A stretch of DNA of 5,673 nucleotides from JAKVCB01 sp963578605 (GTDB lineage Bacteria > Planctomycetota > Planctomycetia > Pirellulales > Lacipirellulaceae). Location: assembly GCA_963578605.1 (NCBI GenBank), contig CAUZEA010000212.1, forward strand, positions 1 through 5,673, written 5' to 3'. The translations under genes and the position numbers were made by a program. The notes under the pieces are model-generated. The model did no database searches. It was not told the origin of the DNA and saw only the letters and a program-made list of their open reading frames with translations. Position 1 is the stretch's first letter; each line of letters opens with the position of its first letter. Positions 1 to 5,673 of the stretch are shown in pieces.

Positions 1-1452
1 TATGGTTTGATGTCAGACACGGCTGGACTTGCATTGGCGATCAAAGGCGTCGGTGCGGGGAACCTGGCTGGCGGCGCGGCCAATGCACATTTCGAGCGAG
101 CTCCGGTGGTCTGCTGCTGTGAGAGCGCACCCACCGACGTAACCCACCGGGACTTGGTGAGCCTCTGTCCGCACGAGGGTTTGTTCGGCGCCGTTGTGAA
201 GTACTACGCGACCTTGAGTCCCGAGGAAGCGGCAGGATGCATCCAGCAAGCCTTTTTTCTGGCAACCGACGGGCGGCCCGGGCCCGTGCTGCTGGATTTC
301 CCATCGGACCTGGGCCAATCGGAATGCGCCCCTGGCGCCGCTGGCAGTCCGTCGCCAGATGCCTGTCAGCCAGATGAGCAGCGAATCGCCAGCGCTCGCC
401 AGTTGCTCCAATCGGCAAGACGCCCCATCGTCCTTGCCGGCAGCGACGTGATCAGAGCCGGCGCAACGAGGGAATTGCGGGCGCTCGTCGAAGAAATTGG
501 CGCCGCCGTGCTGGTCAGCATTGACGCCCGTGGTGTGTTTCCTGAATCTGATCCGCATTGGGCAGGTCCCTTCGTCGGACAATTCACGCCCAACCTCAGC
601 GAAAGTGAAATCATTGCCAAGGCGGACGTCGCGTTGATTATCGGAGTCGACTCCCTGGCGTCGGACCAACCGTGGAACATCAACCTGCCGACTTGCGAGT
701 TGGTCGCCCGGCCTGAATACGAGTCGCTTGCAACCCGTCCCACGGTGCGTGTCGATGGTGACATTCGTGTGGCCCTGAATCGCTTGTTGTCGGGATCGAG
801 CCAGGAGGGCTTCCCCAAGGATGAGATTCAAGCCTCGCGCGAAAAGATTCTCCAGCATTTCAAAAGGCCACAAAAAGCCCGGCTGGCCGTGCAAGACATA
901 CTCGAGATCATGCGGACGTCGATGCCGAGCGAAGGAATCCTGTTTTCGGAAACCGGCGCCTTTATACTCATGCTTCACCAACTGTGGCCCGTGGATCGGC
1001 CGGGCACCCATTTCTGCACCGCAGGAGGACGCACCATGGGATTGATGATGCCTGCCATCGCCGGTGCGAAGCTGGCAAAACCTGAAGTGCCCATGATGGG
1101 CATCGGCGCAGACGGCAGCACGCTCATGCGGTTGGGCGAGCTGGAAGTTTTTGCTCGGATGGGCATAGCGGTGCCGCTGGTGATCGTGAACGATCAGGCC
1201 TTAGGAACGATGAAATCTCGCCAGAAATCTCGTGGGATGCCCGATTATGCTTTGGACTTCGAACCCGTCGACTTTGCCGCGATCGCCAAAGCCTGCGGCC
1301 TGAGAGGCGTAACCGTTGACACACCGCTACGATTTGAAGAGGAATTGAAGCTCGCGATGGCCGCGGATCAGACCACGCTGATTGACGCCCGCGTCGATCC
1401 CCAGCCGTACCAGGACAGCTTTGCGCGCACGATCGGGGTTCTGGATGATTAG
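1..1452 (+). CDS. ThDP-dependent enzyme, acetolactate synthase/benzoylformate decarboxylase superfamily (5' partial)
   Basis: Seen: the frame is open to the left edge and gives 483 residues ending at TAG 1450-1452. Numbering from the edge, residues 1-105 are the end of a pyrimidine-binding (PYR) domain, with the glycine-rich turn KGVGAGN and the strand PGPVLLDFPSDLG. Residues about 130-265 fit the central domain (RRPIVLAGSDV; later ADVALIIGVDSL). Residues about 290-483 are the PP domain, with TAGGRTMGLMMPAIAGA followed by the ThDP/Mg2+ motif ADGS (370-373) and N397-D398 25 residues after it. Known: these enzymes are usually about 550 residues, so roughly 70 are missing upstream, including the catalytic PYR glutamate. 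The family cleaves or forms C-C bonds next to a carbonyl via ThDP, usually as cytoplasmic dimers or tetramers. Odd: the motif reads ADG rather than GDG and ND rather than NN (both variants occur in the superfamily), and three cysteines lie in a row at 38-40. No ilvN-like regulatory subunit follows, which argues against a classical ilvBN acetolactate synthase. The substrate cannot be told from sequence. An in-frame ATG at 10-12 is unlikely to be the start, because it would remove half of the PYR domain. Confidence 0.9.
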   Translation, partial: YGLMSDTAGLALAIKGVGAGNLAGGAANAHFERAPVVCCCESAPTDVTHRDLVSLCPHEGLFGAVVKYYATLSPEEAAGCIQQAFFLATDGRPGPVLLDFPSDLGQSECAPGAAGSPSPDACQPDEQRIASARQLLQSARRPIVLAGSDVIRAGATRELRALVEEIGAAVLVSIDARGVFPESDPHWAGPFVGQFTPNLSESEIIAKADVALIIGVDSLASDQPWNINLPTCELVARPEYESLATRPTVRVDGDIRVALNRLLSGSSQEGFPKDEIQASREKILQHFKRPQKARLAVQDILEIMRTSMPSEGILFSETGAFILMLHQLWPVDRPGTHFCTAGGRTMGLMMPAIAGAKLAKPEVPMMGIGADGSTLMRLGELEVFARMGIAVPLVIVNDQALGTMKSRQKSRGMPDYALDFEPVDFAAIAKACGLRGVTVDTPLRFEEELKLAMAADQTTLIDARVDPQPYQDSFARTIGVLDD

Positions 1453-1696
1453 ACGGGCCCGAACTCTCAACGCTCTCGCCCGTTGCCCCAGAGTGGTGAA
1501 CGCAAAGAGGAGCGCGATCCGCTGCCCGCCGGGAAGCCGCAGCCGGGGCTGGCTCAACCTGAACCCGATCCCACCGTTTGATTCTCAAGGCGTGTTTCAC
1601 GCGGACCTGGCCGACGTCTACCTGGACTCAGCGGAAGGTAAAGATTGGCTACCCTGCTGGATTTCCGAATCGGCCGCCCTCAAATTGCAATTCTCT
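1453..1696. other. Spacer without a convincing gene, downstream of the ThDP enzyme
   Basis: An 88-codon plus-strand frame (ATG 1445, TAA 1709-1711) starts inside the last codons of the ThDP gene, sharing ATGATTAG, with GGGG six bases ahead of the ATG. Its first 50 residues are Arg/Pro-rich, like an out-of-frame reading. The last 35 or so (containing GVFHADLADVYLDSAEGKDW) look more protein-like but match nothing I recognise. Its end overlaps the end of the minus-strand membrane remnant by 15 bases. I do not call it a gene. No strong terminator is visible for the ThDP gene. ACGGGC (1453-1458) can pair with GCCCGT (1478-1483), but the loop is 19 bases and no T-run follows. Confidence 0.5.
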
Positions 1697-2137
1697 TTAA
1701 TTGCCAAATAAGAATTCTTGTAGTATTGGCAGTTGCTTGTAACCAAAAACCAGTACCGCCAAACCGAGATAAAATGTTCCACAGGCGATAACACCGATGC
1801 AATGGATCAACCTGGGGCGGAGTGGCTTCGGCAAATAAACAAGGTTGTTTCGTAAGACGAAGAACGCGGTGAGTCTCAACCCAATATTATTCAGGTTGGC
1901 AATCAGCAGTACTGACCAGCCCCCACTGACAGTACCAGTTGTTAAGTTACTCTTTGCAGCTCCGCTAGGCCAGCCCTGATACTTACCCGAGATTGCGCGA
2001 ACGAATCGTGTCGTCTCCGGCGTTCGGTGAAAGATGAGAGAAGTCCCAATGCCGGGCAATTCGGTGACTCGTTGGTCGGCGCTCGCAATGACGACCTCAC
2101 CAGAGACGTGTTCGCGCCTGCATTGCGGTCGATTTCG
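1697..2137 (-). pseudogene. Start-less remnant of a membrane protein C-terminus
   Basis: Seen: on the minus strand the frame is open for 146 codons between the stops at 2138-2140 and 1697-1699. It contains no ATG and no GTG codon; the first possible start is a TTG at 2057-2059. The last 75 or so residues hold two hydrophobic stretches, about WSVLLIANLNNIGLRLTAFF and LIHCIGVIACGTFYLGLAVL, joined by a basic, proline-rich linker (LVYLPKPLRPRL), as in a multi-pass membrane protein. The first 70 or so are soluble in character. Their segment LPGIGTSLIFHR, then FVRAISGKYQ, faintly resembles a carboxypeptidase-regulatory-like beta domain. GC over 1681-1920 counts to 44%, below the flanking genes. It begins only 16 bases after the stop of the beta-propeller gene on the same strand. 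Inference: this is decayed or fused debris. The two-helix tail with an LPKPLRP linker recalls the C-terminus of Nramp-type metal transporters in planctomycetes, but that is a weak impression. A genuine small membrane protein using TTG is the alternative. Confidence 0.4.
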
Positions 2138-2153
2138 TTACCCAGTTCAGTGT

Positions 2154-3458
2154 CTATCTCTCGAACCCACTGAGGATGCCTGCAGGTAACTGAGTCACCG
2201 CCCGCTCGCTGATGCAGTAGAGCACCTCGCGACGTTGGTCCCCTTCGAAGTAGGCCACACGGGTAAAGAGCTGGCCGCCGCAGATGGAGGGGGTGGCAAA
2301 GGCCTCGTCACCCAACTGGTTGCGGGCTACCTCGATATATTTCTTCGACGACGCCTGGAACACGTAGGTTGTCCCCAGTTCGTTGCTTATGTAGATCTTC
2401 CCAGCCGCCAGGACGGGTGAGGCACTGACCGGGCCGCGCAGACGAAACTTCCACATCTCCTTGCCGTCGGTGGCCCTCCAGCAGAAGACAATTCCTCCGT
2501 CATTCATGGCGTAGAGAAAGCCATCGTGGATGAGCATCGACTGCTCGTAGCACTGCTGCAGGTTCTTCCAGACAATCTCGCCCGACCCATCAGCTCGCAC
2601 ACAGACCGTTCCGGGCTGGGGAAAGCCACCGCTGGCAAACGCGAGGTCCTTGTGCCAGACCATCGTACCGCTGGTCGCCATCGTCGTGGCATCCACGGCC
2701 CACAAGCGTTTCCCCGAAGACGGGTCAAAACCAGCCACCTGGTCGCATCCGGAGATCAGTAGCTGGTCACGACCGGCCACGTGCCCCAGGGCGGGCGAGG
2801 AGTAACTGACGCGTGACGGACGTGGCGTGCGCCACACCTCTTTGCCGGAGCCGCGCTCGAGCGCAACCATGTAGCTGCCTCCGTCACACTCGGCCAGCAC
2901 GATCAGCGTTCCACGGTAAATCAGCGGTGAAGCGGCGTAGCCATTCCGGTACTCGTCGGGAACAAAGGGACCAATCCGCTGCTGCCAGAGCACCTTGCCG
3001 TCGTTGCAAGCCAACGCGGTGACGTGGATCGAATCGTGATGCAGGACGACGGCGAAAAAGCGGGTACCGTCCCCGGCGACGGTCGACGACGCGTGCGTGT
3101 TCTTAGGGTTGATCCGCCCGGGAAAACTACCGCGGTTGAGCTGCGTCTGCCACAGTCGCTTGCCGGTGAACCGGTCAAAGACAATGACCGACTGTGTCTG
3201 TTGTGTCTCGTCGGCGGTCTGCAACACGACCTGGGAACCGACGATGGTTGGAGACGAGTGTCCCCGACCGGGCACCGTTACCTTCCAAACGACGTTCTGC
3301 GAGGAACTCCAGTGGACCGGGGGGTCCTTGTCCGTCGCGACACCGCTGTGCAGCGGGCCGCGCCAAGTGGGCCAATCGTTGGGACCAATCTCCCCGGCCG
3401 GTTCGGCAGCCGAGAGCAACAAAGCGGACAACAGGCATATGACGGCAGAGATTCGCAT
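2154..3458 (-). CDS. Exported PQQ-like beta-propeller repeat protein
   Basis: Seen: 434 residues from ATG 3456-3458. MRISAVICLLSALLLSAAEP is a short signal peptide with probable cleavage after Ala18 (S-A-A). There is no lipobox, so the mature protein should be soluble in the periplasm or outside. Residues 29-34 (WPTWRG) are the opening typical of planctomycete and verrucomicrobial PQQ-like proteins. Blade-closing motifs of the form (D/N)xxxGKxxW recur at about 95-103 (DRFTGKRLW), 152-158 (NDGKVLW), 203-209 (GSGKEVW), 245-253 (DPSSGKRLW), 290-297 (ADGSGEIVW) and 330-336 (TDGKEMW); further strands complete a seven- or eight-bladed propeller. Known: this fold covers quinoprotein dehydrogenases, BamB and many proteins of unknown role. 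I see no obvious quinoprotein dehydrogenase active-site signature, so binding of PQQ is not implied and a scaffolding or sensing role is equally possible. A GTG nine codons upstream (3483-3485) is also in frame. The ATG is preferred because GGGAG precedes it by 10 bases and the signal peptide then begins correctly. It appears monocistronic. Confidence 0.9.
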   Translation of the reverse strand: MRISAVICLLSALLLSAAEPAGEIGPNDWPTWRGPLHSGVATDKDPPVHWSSSQNVVWKVTVPGRGHSSPTIVGSQVVLQTADETQQTQSVIVFDRFTGKRLWQTQLNRGSFPGRINPKNTHASSTVAGDGTRFFAVVLHHDSIHVTALACNDGKVLWQQRIGPFVPDEYRNGYAASPLIYRGTLIVLAECDGGSYMVALERGSGKEVWRTPRPSRVSYSSPALGHVAGRDQLLISGCDQVAGFDPSSGKRLWAVDATTMATSGTMVWHKDLAFASGGFPQPGTVCVRADGSGEIVWKNLQQCYEQSMLIHDGFLYAMNDGGIVFCWRATDGKEMWKFRLRGPVSASPVLAAGKIYISNELGTTYVFQASSKKYIEVARNQLGDEAFATPSICGGQLFTRVAYFEGDQRREVLYCISERAVTQLPAGILSGFER

Positions 3459-3467
3459 CCGATTAAT

Positions 3468-3473
3468 TCTCCC
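3468..3473 (-). promoter_or_regulatory. Ribosome binding site deciding the start of the beta-propeller gene
   Basis: On the minus strand GGGAGA lies here, with 10 bases between GGGAG and the ATG at 3456-3458. It lies inside the coding sequence if the upstream GTG (3483-3485) were used, so it favours the ATG. A small hairpin CTGCC-GACG-GGCAG (3485-3498) lies just upstream in the presumed leader; it is too small to call regulatory. Confidence 0.5.
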
Positions 3474-3575
3474 GGATTGGAACACTGCCGACGGGCAGCC
3501 TACCGATTCACCTGGGTTGTTGCGACTGACTCCCGGCCATGGTTGCGTTGGGGTATGCTGGGCGGCTCGCCTTGA

Positions 3576-3911
3576 TCACGCCTCACCCCACAATCTCGGA
3601 TCGTGTTGATGCACCCTAAGCATAGGAAATTTGATTTCCACCGATAAAAGTGATTCTACGAGGAGCAACGGCTGATTCAAAGCGGTGTTTGGAGATTTGT
3701 GTGCAGTTACCCGTTCCCAGCCGGCAAACACCCAGTGGGCCTTCGGTCCCGAGGCCTGCCACAGACTGCGGTGCCGCACGATCGTTTCGATCACGTCGGC
3801 CTGAGGTGGTTCGATAAAGGCCAGCAAAAACATCACTCGGCCAGTGAATCCATTGAGCAAATCGATCTCAAGAATTTCAAATCGCTGGGAATCAAGCAGT
3901 GGTACGCGCAT
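3576..3911 (-). pseudogene. Decayed C-terminal fragment of a transposase (IS91-like/zinc-ribbon type suspected)
   Basis: Seen: a 111-codon minus-strand frame. Its residues 27-60 (about 3732-3833) read MFLLAFIEPPQADV, then IETIVRHRSLWQ. Known, from memory of the family: putative IS91-like transposases in planctomycetes and other bacteria end with a zinc-ribbon (CPxCGG-M) followed by 'RxxAFIEPPQxxVIExILRHCGLW'. Here the cysteine pairs that should precede the Met are absent (NGFTGRV in their place), and the conserved RHCGLW has become RHRSLW. The downstream part does not resemble the usual acidic tail. The rest of a roughly 350-500 residue transposase is missing on both sides, and upstream the frame runs out 90 bases from the dockerin gene's stop. 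Inference: a single-end relic of a transposon, not an expressed gene. No terminal inverted repeats or target duplications could be identified. Confidence 0.5.
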
Positions 3912-3921
3912 CGAATGAGTC

Positions 3922-3945
3922 GTTCAGGCTCGTCGGCGAGTGAAC
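3922..3945 (-). terminator. Bulged hairpin downstream of the dockerin-protein gene (possible terminator)
   Basis: GTTCA pairs with TGAAC and CTCG with CGAG around a four-base loop, giving nine base pairs with a two-base bulge. It lies 56-79 bases beyond the stop of the minus-strand dockerin gene, where a terminator would be expected. No T-run follows on the minus strand, so intrinsic termination is doubtful. It could instead be an mRNA-stabilising stem or chance. Confidence 0.25.
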
Positions 3946-4000
3946 CACCCACGGATCGGTGAATCCTCGAATGCCAGATCCAGCTTGTCTATGACGCCCG

Positions 4001-5673
4001 CTAATGATTCTGCAGCCAAATGTGATCCAATTGTGTATGTGAGCCACAAATCCAAAAGCTGACCGTATCGAGTCCCTGGAACTTTCCGCTGTATGCCACG
4101 GTACGTGGCCCACGGGTCGTGCCTGACACGAGGTCTTGGCATTCCCAGGTGATCGTAGCGTCGTCGAAATCAATGACAAATTCATAAGCCATACCCTTGC
4201 CACTCGTTCCCTGCTTGGCGCCAACCTGTTTGAATTCGTCACTCGTCGCATCCGTCCCACCAGTCAATGCCACGCCTCGGTCCGTGTAAATACTGGCCCC
4301 GCCATTTTCTGACACATGGCAACCCAAAACACCCTGGGTACCGTCGATATCGGTGGAATTGGCGACAAATACGCTAAGCCGCTCGACACCCGATTTTCCC
4401 AGCCGTGCCAGAAATCCACCTCGCAGAATGCCACCCTCACCAACTCCGCCGCCGCGATGAAAGATGGCCAGGTTGCCTTTGTACAGCGGATACGCATTGG
4501 CTTTCAGTTTTTGCTTCCCGTCCAGGTCATCGTACGCGTCACTGACCTCCGCCGGGCCAGTCACGACCCGTTTGGTGACAAACGGGGCGGGAATCGATTC
4601 AATGTCTTGCCAAGGACCTCGCCCGGTCAAGGGGCCCAGCGGATAGTCATCGAAACTTTCGACCCATTGAAACTTTTCGATTGGGTGAATCAGTCGGTCG
4701 ACCAGCTTAACGTCATGCTTGTCCACGCGTCCGTTGCCGTCGACGTCAACGCGGGGAGCCTCTTTCACATCGCTATCCAAGTTCTGTTTTACAGCAGAAA
4801 GGTCCGCATCGCTCAAATCTCCGTCGCCGTTGACATCACCCCGCAGCGTGCGGACCTCTAACGGCCGCTCATGGTCTGCCCAGTGCAGCACGATTTGGTA
4901 GGTCGCTTTATTGCTTAACACCGCACCCTCTTCCCGATACCAAATCGTTCGGCCATCCTGCGATACGGTTCGCTGAAATTTTTCGGCCTGGTCGGGGCCC
5001 ATGGTTTGACCATTTTCATCCAGGCGACGAATCTCGGCAACGGCGGCGTGCGCATCGCGATCGAACATAAATGCGAGTTGGTTGTTCGAGAGGCGCGGCG
5101 CGGTGCCTCGATCGCCTGGCTGCCAGCCAGAAAGCTTCGGTTTCACCGCCGGTTGATGACCGGCAAACGATCCGCCCGTATCGAACTTGAACAACTCACC
5201 AGTGCCACCGGGTAACAAAAAACCGTAGTGCCGATCGACGTCGATCCGTTCGATGACGCCGTCAGAACGACGCAGATGTTGGATCGCTTTGACCGAGGGG
5301 TGAAACGTGAGAATCACCTCGGTAGCGAGTTGATCGCCGGTTCGGTCTTGGGCAACATCCTTATTGACGACCAAAAAATACTCCTCCCCGGCGTCGTCAC
5401 GAAAGAAACCGACAACCAGGTGATTCCGATTCAGTGCGGCCGTCAGATTGGCCAACCGACCAGTGCGTCGTAGCCAATTTGGAAGATCGTCATCTCGGTC
5501 CATCCAGTAGCGGACCTCCTGCTGGTCGCCCGCGATTGGGACCCGGTTCAAGTGAAACGCGCCCACGGGCGAGAGACGAATCAGGGCCTTGGTGACATGA
5601 GCAATCTCACGATTGATCGGGGCCAGTTGCTGGTAGGTTGTTGTTGGTTGAAAGCTGCCATCCCAATAGGTCG
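4001..5673 (-). CDS. Large extracellular glycoside-hydrolase-like protein with dockerin and C-terminal lectin-like domain (5' partial)
   Basis: Seen: the frame is open to the right edge, giving 556 residues to the TAG at 4001-4003; GTG 5564-5566 is unlikely to be the start. Numbered from the edge: 1-164 reads TYWDGSFQPTTTYQQL, then INREI, VVGFFRD, EEYFLVVNKD and LLPGGTGELFKF. This fits the end of a TIM-barrel glycosidase plus its C-terminal beta-sandwich. Residues 165-277 are a second, unrecognised beta-rich segment. Residues 278-328 are a type I dockerin with two calcium loops, DVNGDGDLSDAD (D279, N281, D283, G284, D290) and DVDGNGRVDKHD (D309, D311, N313, G314, D320). Residues 338-556, from ESFDDYPLGPL to DHIWLQ, resemble the concanavalin A/LamG-like domains of planctomycete surface proteins. 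Known: dockerins bind cohesins in cellulosomes, but planctomycetes carry many dockerin-like repeats whose partners are mostly unknown. Inference: an exported carbohydrate-active or carbohydrate-binding protein. The catalytic domain and signal peptide would lie outside the window, so the hydrolase family and substrate cannot be named. No PEP-CTERM-type anchor is present at the C-terminus. Nothing co-directional follows closely. Confidence 0.8.
   Translation of the reverse strand, partial: TYWDGSFQPTTTYQQLAPINREIAHVTKALIRLSPVGAFHLNRVPIAGDQQEVRYWMDRDDDLPNWLRRTGRLANLTAALNRNHLVVGFFRDDAGEEYFLVVNKDVAQDRTGDQLATEVILTFHPSVKAIQHLRRSDGVIERIDVDRHYGFLLPGGTGELFKFDTGGSFAGHQPAVKPKLSGWQPGDRGTAPRLSNNQLAFMFDRDAHAAVAEIRRLDENGQTMGPDQAEKFQRTVSQDGRTIWYREEGAVLSNKATYQIVLHWADHERPLEVRTLRGDVNGDGDLSDADLSAVKQNLDSDVKEAPRVDVDGNGRVDKHDVKLVDRLIHPIEKFQWVESFDDYPLGPLTGRGPWQDIESIPAPFVTKRVVTGPAEVSDAYDDLDGKQKLKANAYPLYKGNLAIFHRGGGVGEGGILRGGFLARLGKSGVERLSVFVANSTDIDGTQGVLGCHVSENGGASIYTDRGVALTGGTDATSDEFKQVGAKQGTSGKGMAYEFVIDFDDATITWECQDLVSGTTRGPRTVAYSGKFQGLDTVSFWICGSHTQLDHIWLQNH

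Larger units (their letters stand above)
3486..4000. other. Intergenic region between two secreted-protein genes, with transposase relic
   Basis: About 515 bases with no intact gene. It contains the transposase relic described separately, a bulged hairpin at 3922-3945, and a short perfect inverted repeat GGAAAT-TTG-ATTTCC at 3625-3639 in a local AT-rich dip (24 G/C of 60 over 3601-3660). The beta-propeller gene's promoter must lie somewhere here on the minus strand. I see no convincing -35/-10 pair; a TATGCT-like hexamer near the inverted repeat is the best but is weak. Confidence 0.6.

Noticed and set aside
13..1011. Long antisense open frame (332 codons, minus strand) inside the ThDP gene.
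   Set aside because: The opposite strand carries clear ThDP-family motifs throughout. The antisense product is Arg/Gly/His-rich with no recognisable domain, which is usual for high-GC coding sequence.
1687..1704. Small hairpin GCAATT-CTCTTT-AATTGC at the convergent frame ends, as a bidirectional terminator.
   Set aside because: A six-pair AT-rich stem is too weak, and no adjacent T-run exists.
2084..2127. Inverted repeat CGCAATG / CATTGCG downstream of the beta-propeller gene as a terminator.
   Set aside because: The loop is 30 bases and no T-run follows on the minus strand; a 7-mer match at this distance may be chance.
3097..3609. Plus-strand frame (170 codons) opposite the beta-propeller gene and its upstream region.
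   Set aside because: It is antisense to a gene with a clear signal peptide and repeat motifs. The translation is low-complexity Pro/Arg/Thr-rich with no family resemblance.
3892..4260. Minus-strand frames overlapping the 3' end of the dockerin gene in other frames, one reading ...FEDSPIRGWFTRRRA (to 3924).
   Set aside because: Most of their length overlaps the well-supported dockerin frame. The tail beyond 4001 reads plausibly but is under 30 residues and matches nothing I know.
4316..4861. Plus-strand frame (181 codons) opposite the dockerin gene.
   Set aside because: It is antisense to the calcium loops and beta domains; no domain or start signal was recognised.
1..5673. tRNA, rRNA, riboswitch, CRISPR array, attachment site or complete insertion sequence.
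   Set aside because: Reading both strands showed no regularly spaced repeats, no tRNA T-loop-like GGTTCGA-type element in a foldable context, and no paired terminal inverted repeats.

Overview
The window most likely comes from a planctomycete (Pirellulales-like) or a relative in the PVC group. The reasons are a secreted PQQ-type beta-propeller protein opening with the 'DWPTWRGP' signature, a large secreted protein with a type I dockerin domain, and the tail of a transposase type I associate with planctomycete genomes. Coding regions count to about 55-60% GC. This assignment rests on family recognition, not on a search.

Layout: (1) Positions 1-1452, plus strand: the 3' part of a thiamine-diphosphate (ThDP) enzyme of the acetolactate synthase / benzoylformate decarboxylase superfamily, cut by the left edge. 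(2) 1453-1696: no convincing gene. (3) 1697-2137, minus strand: an open frame with no ATG or GTG codon, in a stretch that falls to about 44% GC; it encodes two hydrophobic segments and looks like the C-terminal remnant of a membrane protein. (4) 2154-3458, minus strand: a complete exported PQQ-like beta-propeller protein with a signal peptide and Shine-Dalgarno sequence. (5) 3486-4000: a relic-bearing intergenic region holding a decayed transposase C-terminus and a bulged hairpin. (6) 4001-5673, minus strand: the C-terminal 556 residues of a large extracellular glycoside-hydrolase-like protein with a dockerin and a terminal lectin-like beta domain, cut by the right edge.

The three real genes do not form an evident operon. 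The ThDP enzyme is convergent with the minus-strand genes, and the two secreted proteins are separated by about 540 bp containing transposase debris. The picture is an accessory region in a polysaccharide-degrading bacterium, with two extracytoplasmic proteins beside a cytoplasmic ThDP enzyme and at least two gene relics. I see no clear new multi-gene system. The items most worth a second look are the dockerin-bearing protein, the two relics and the start-less membrane frame.
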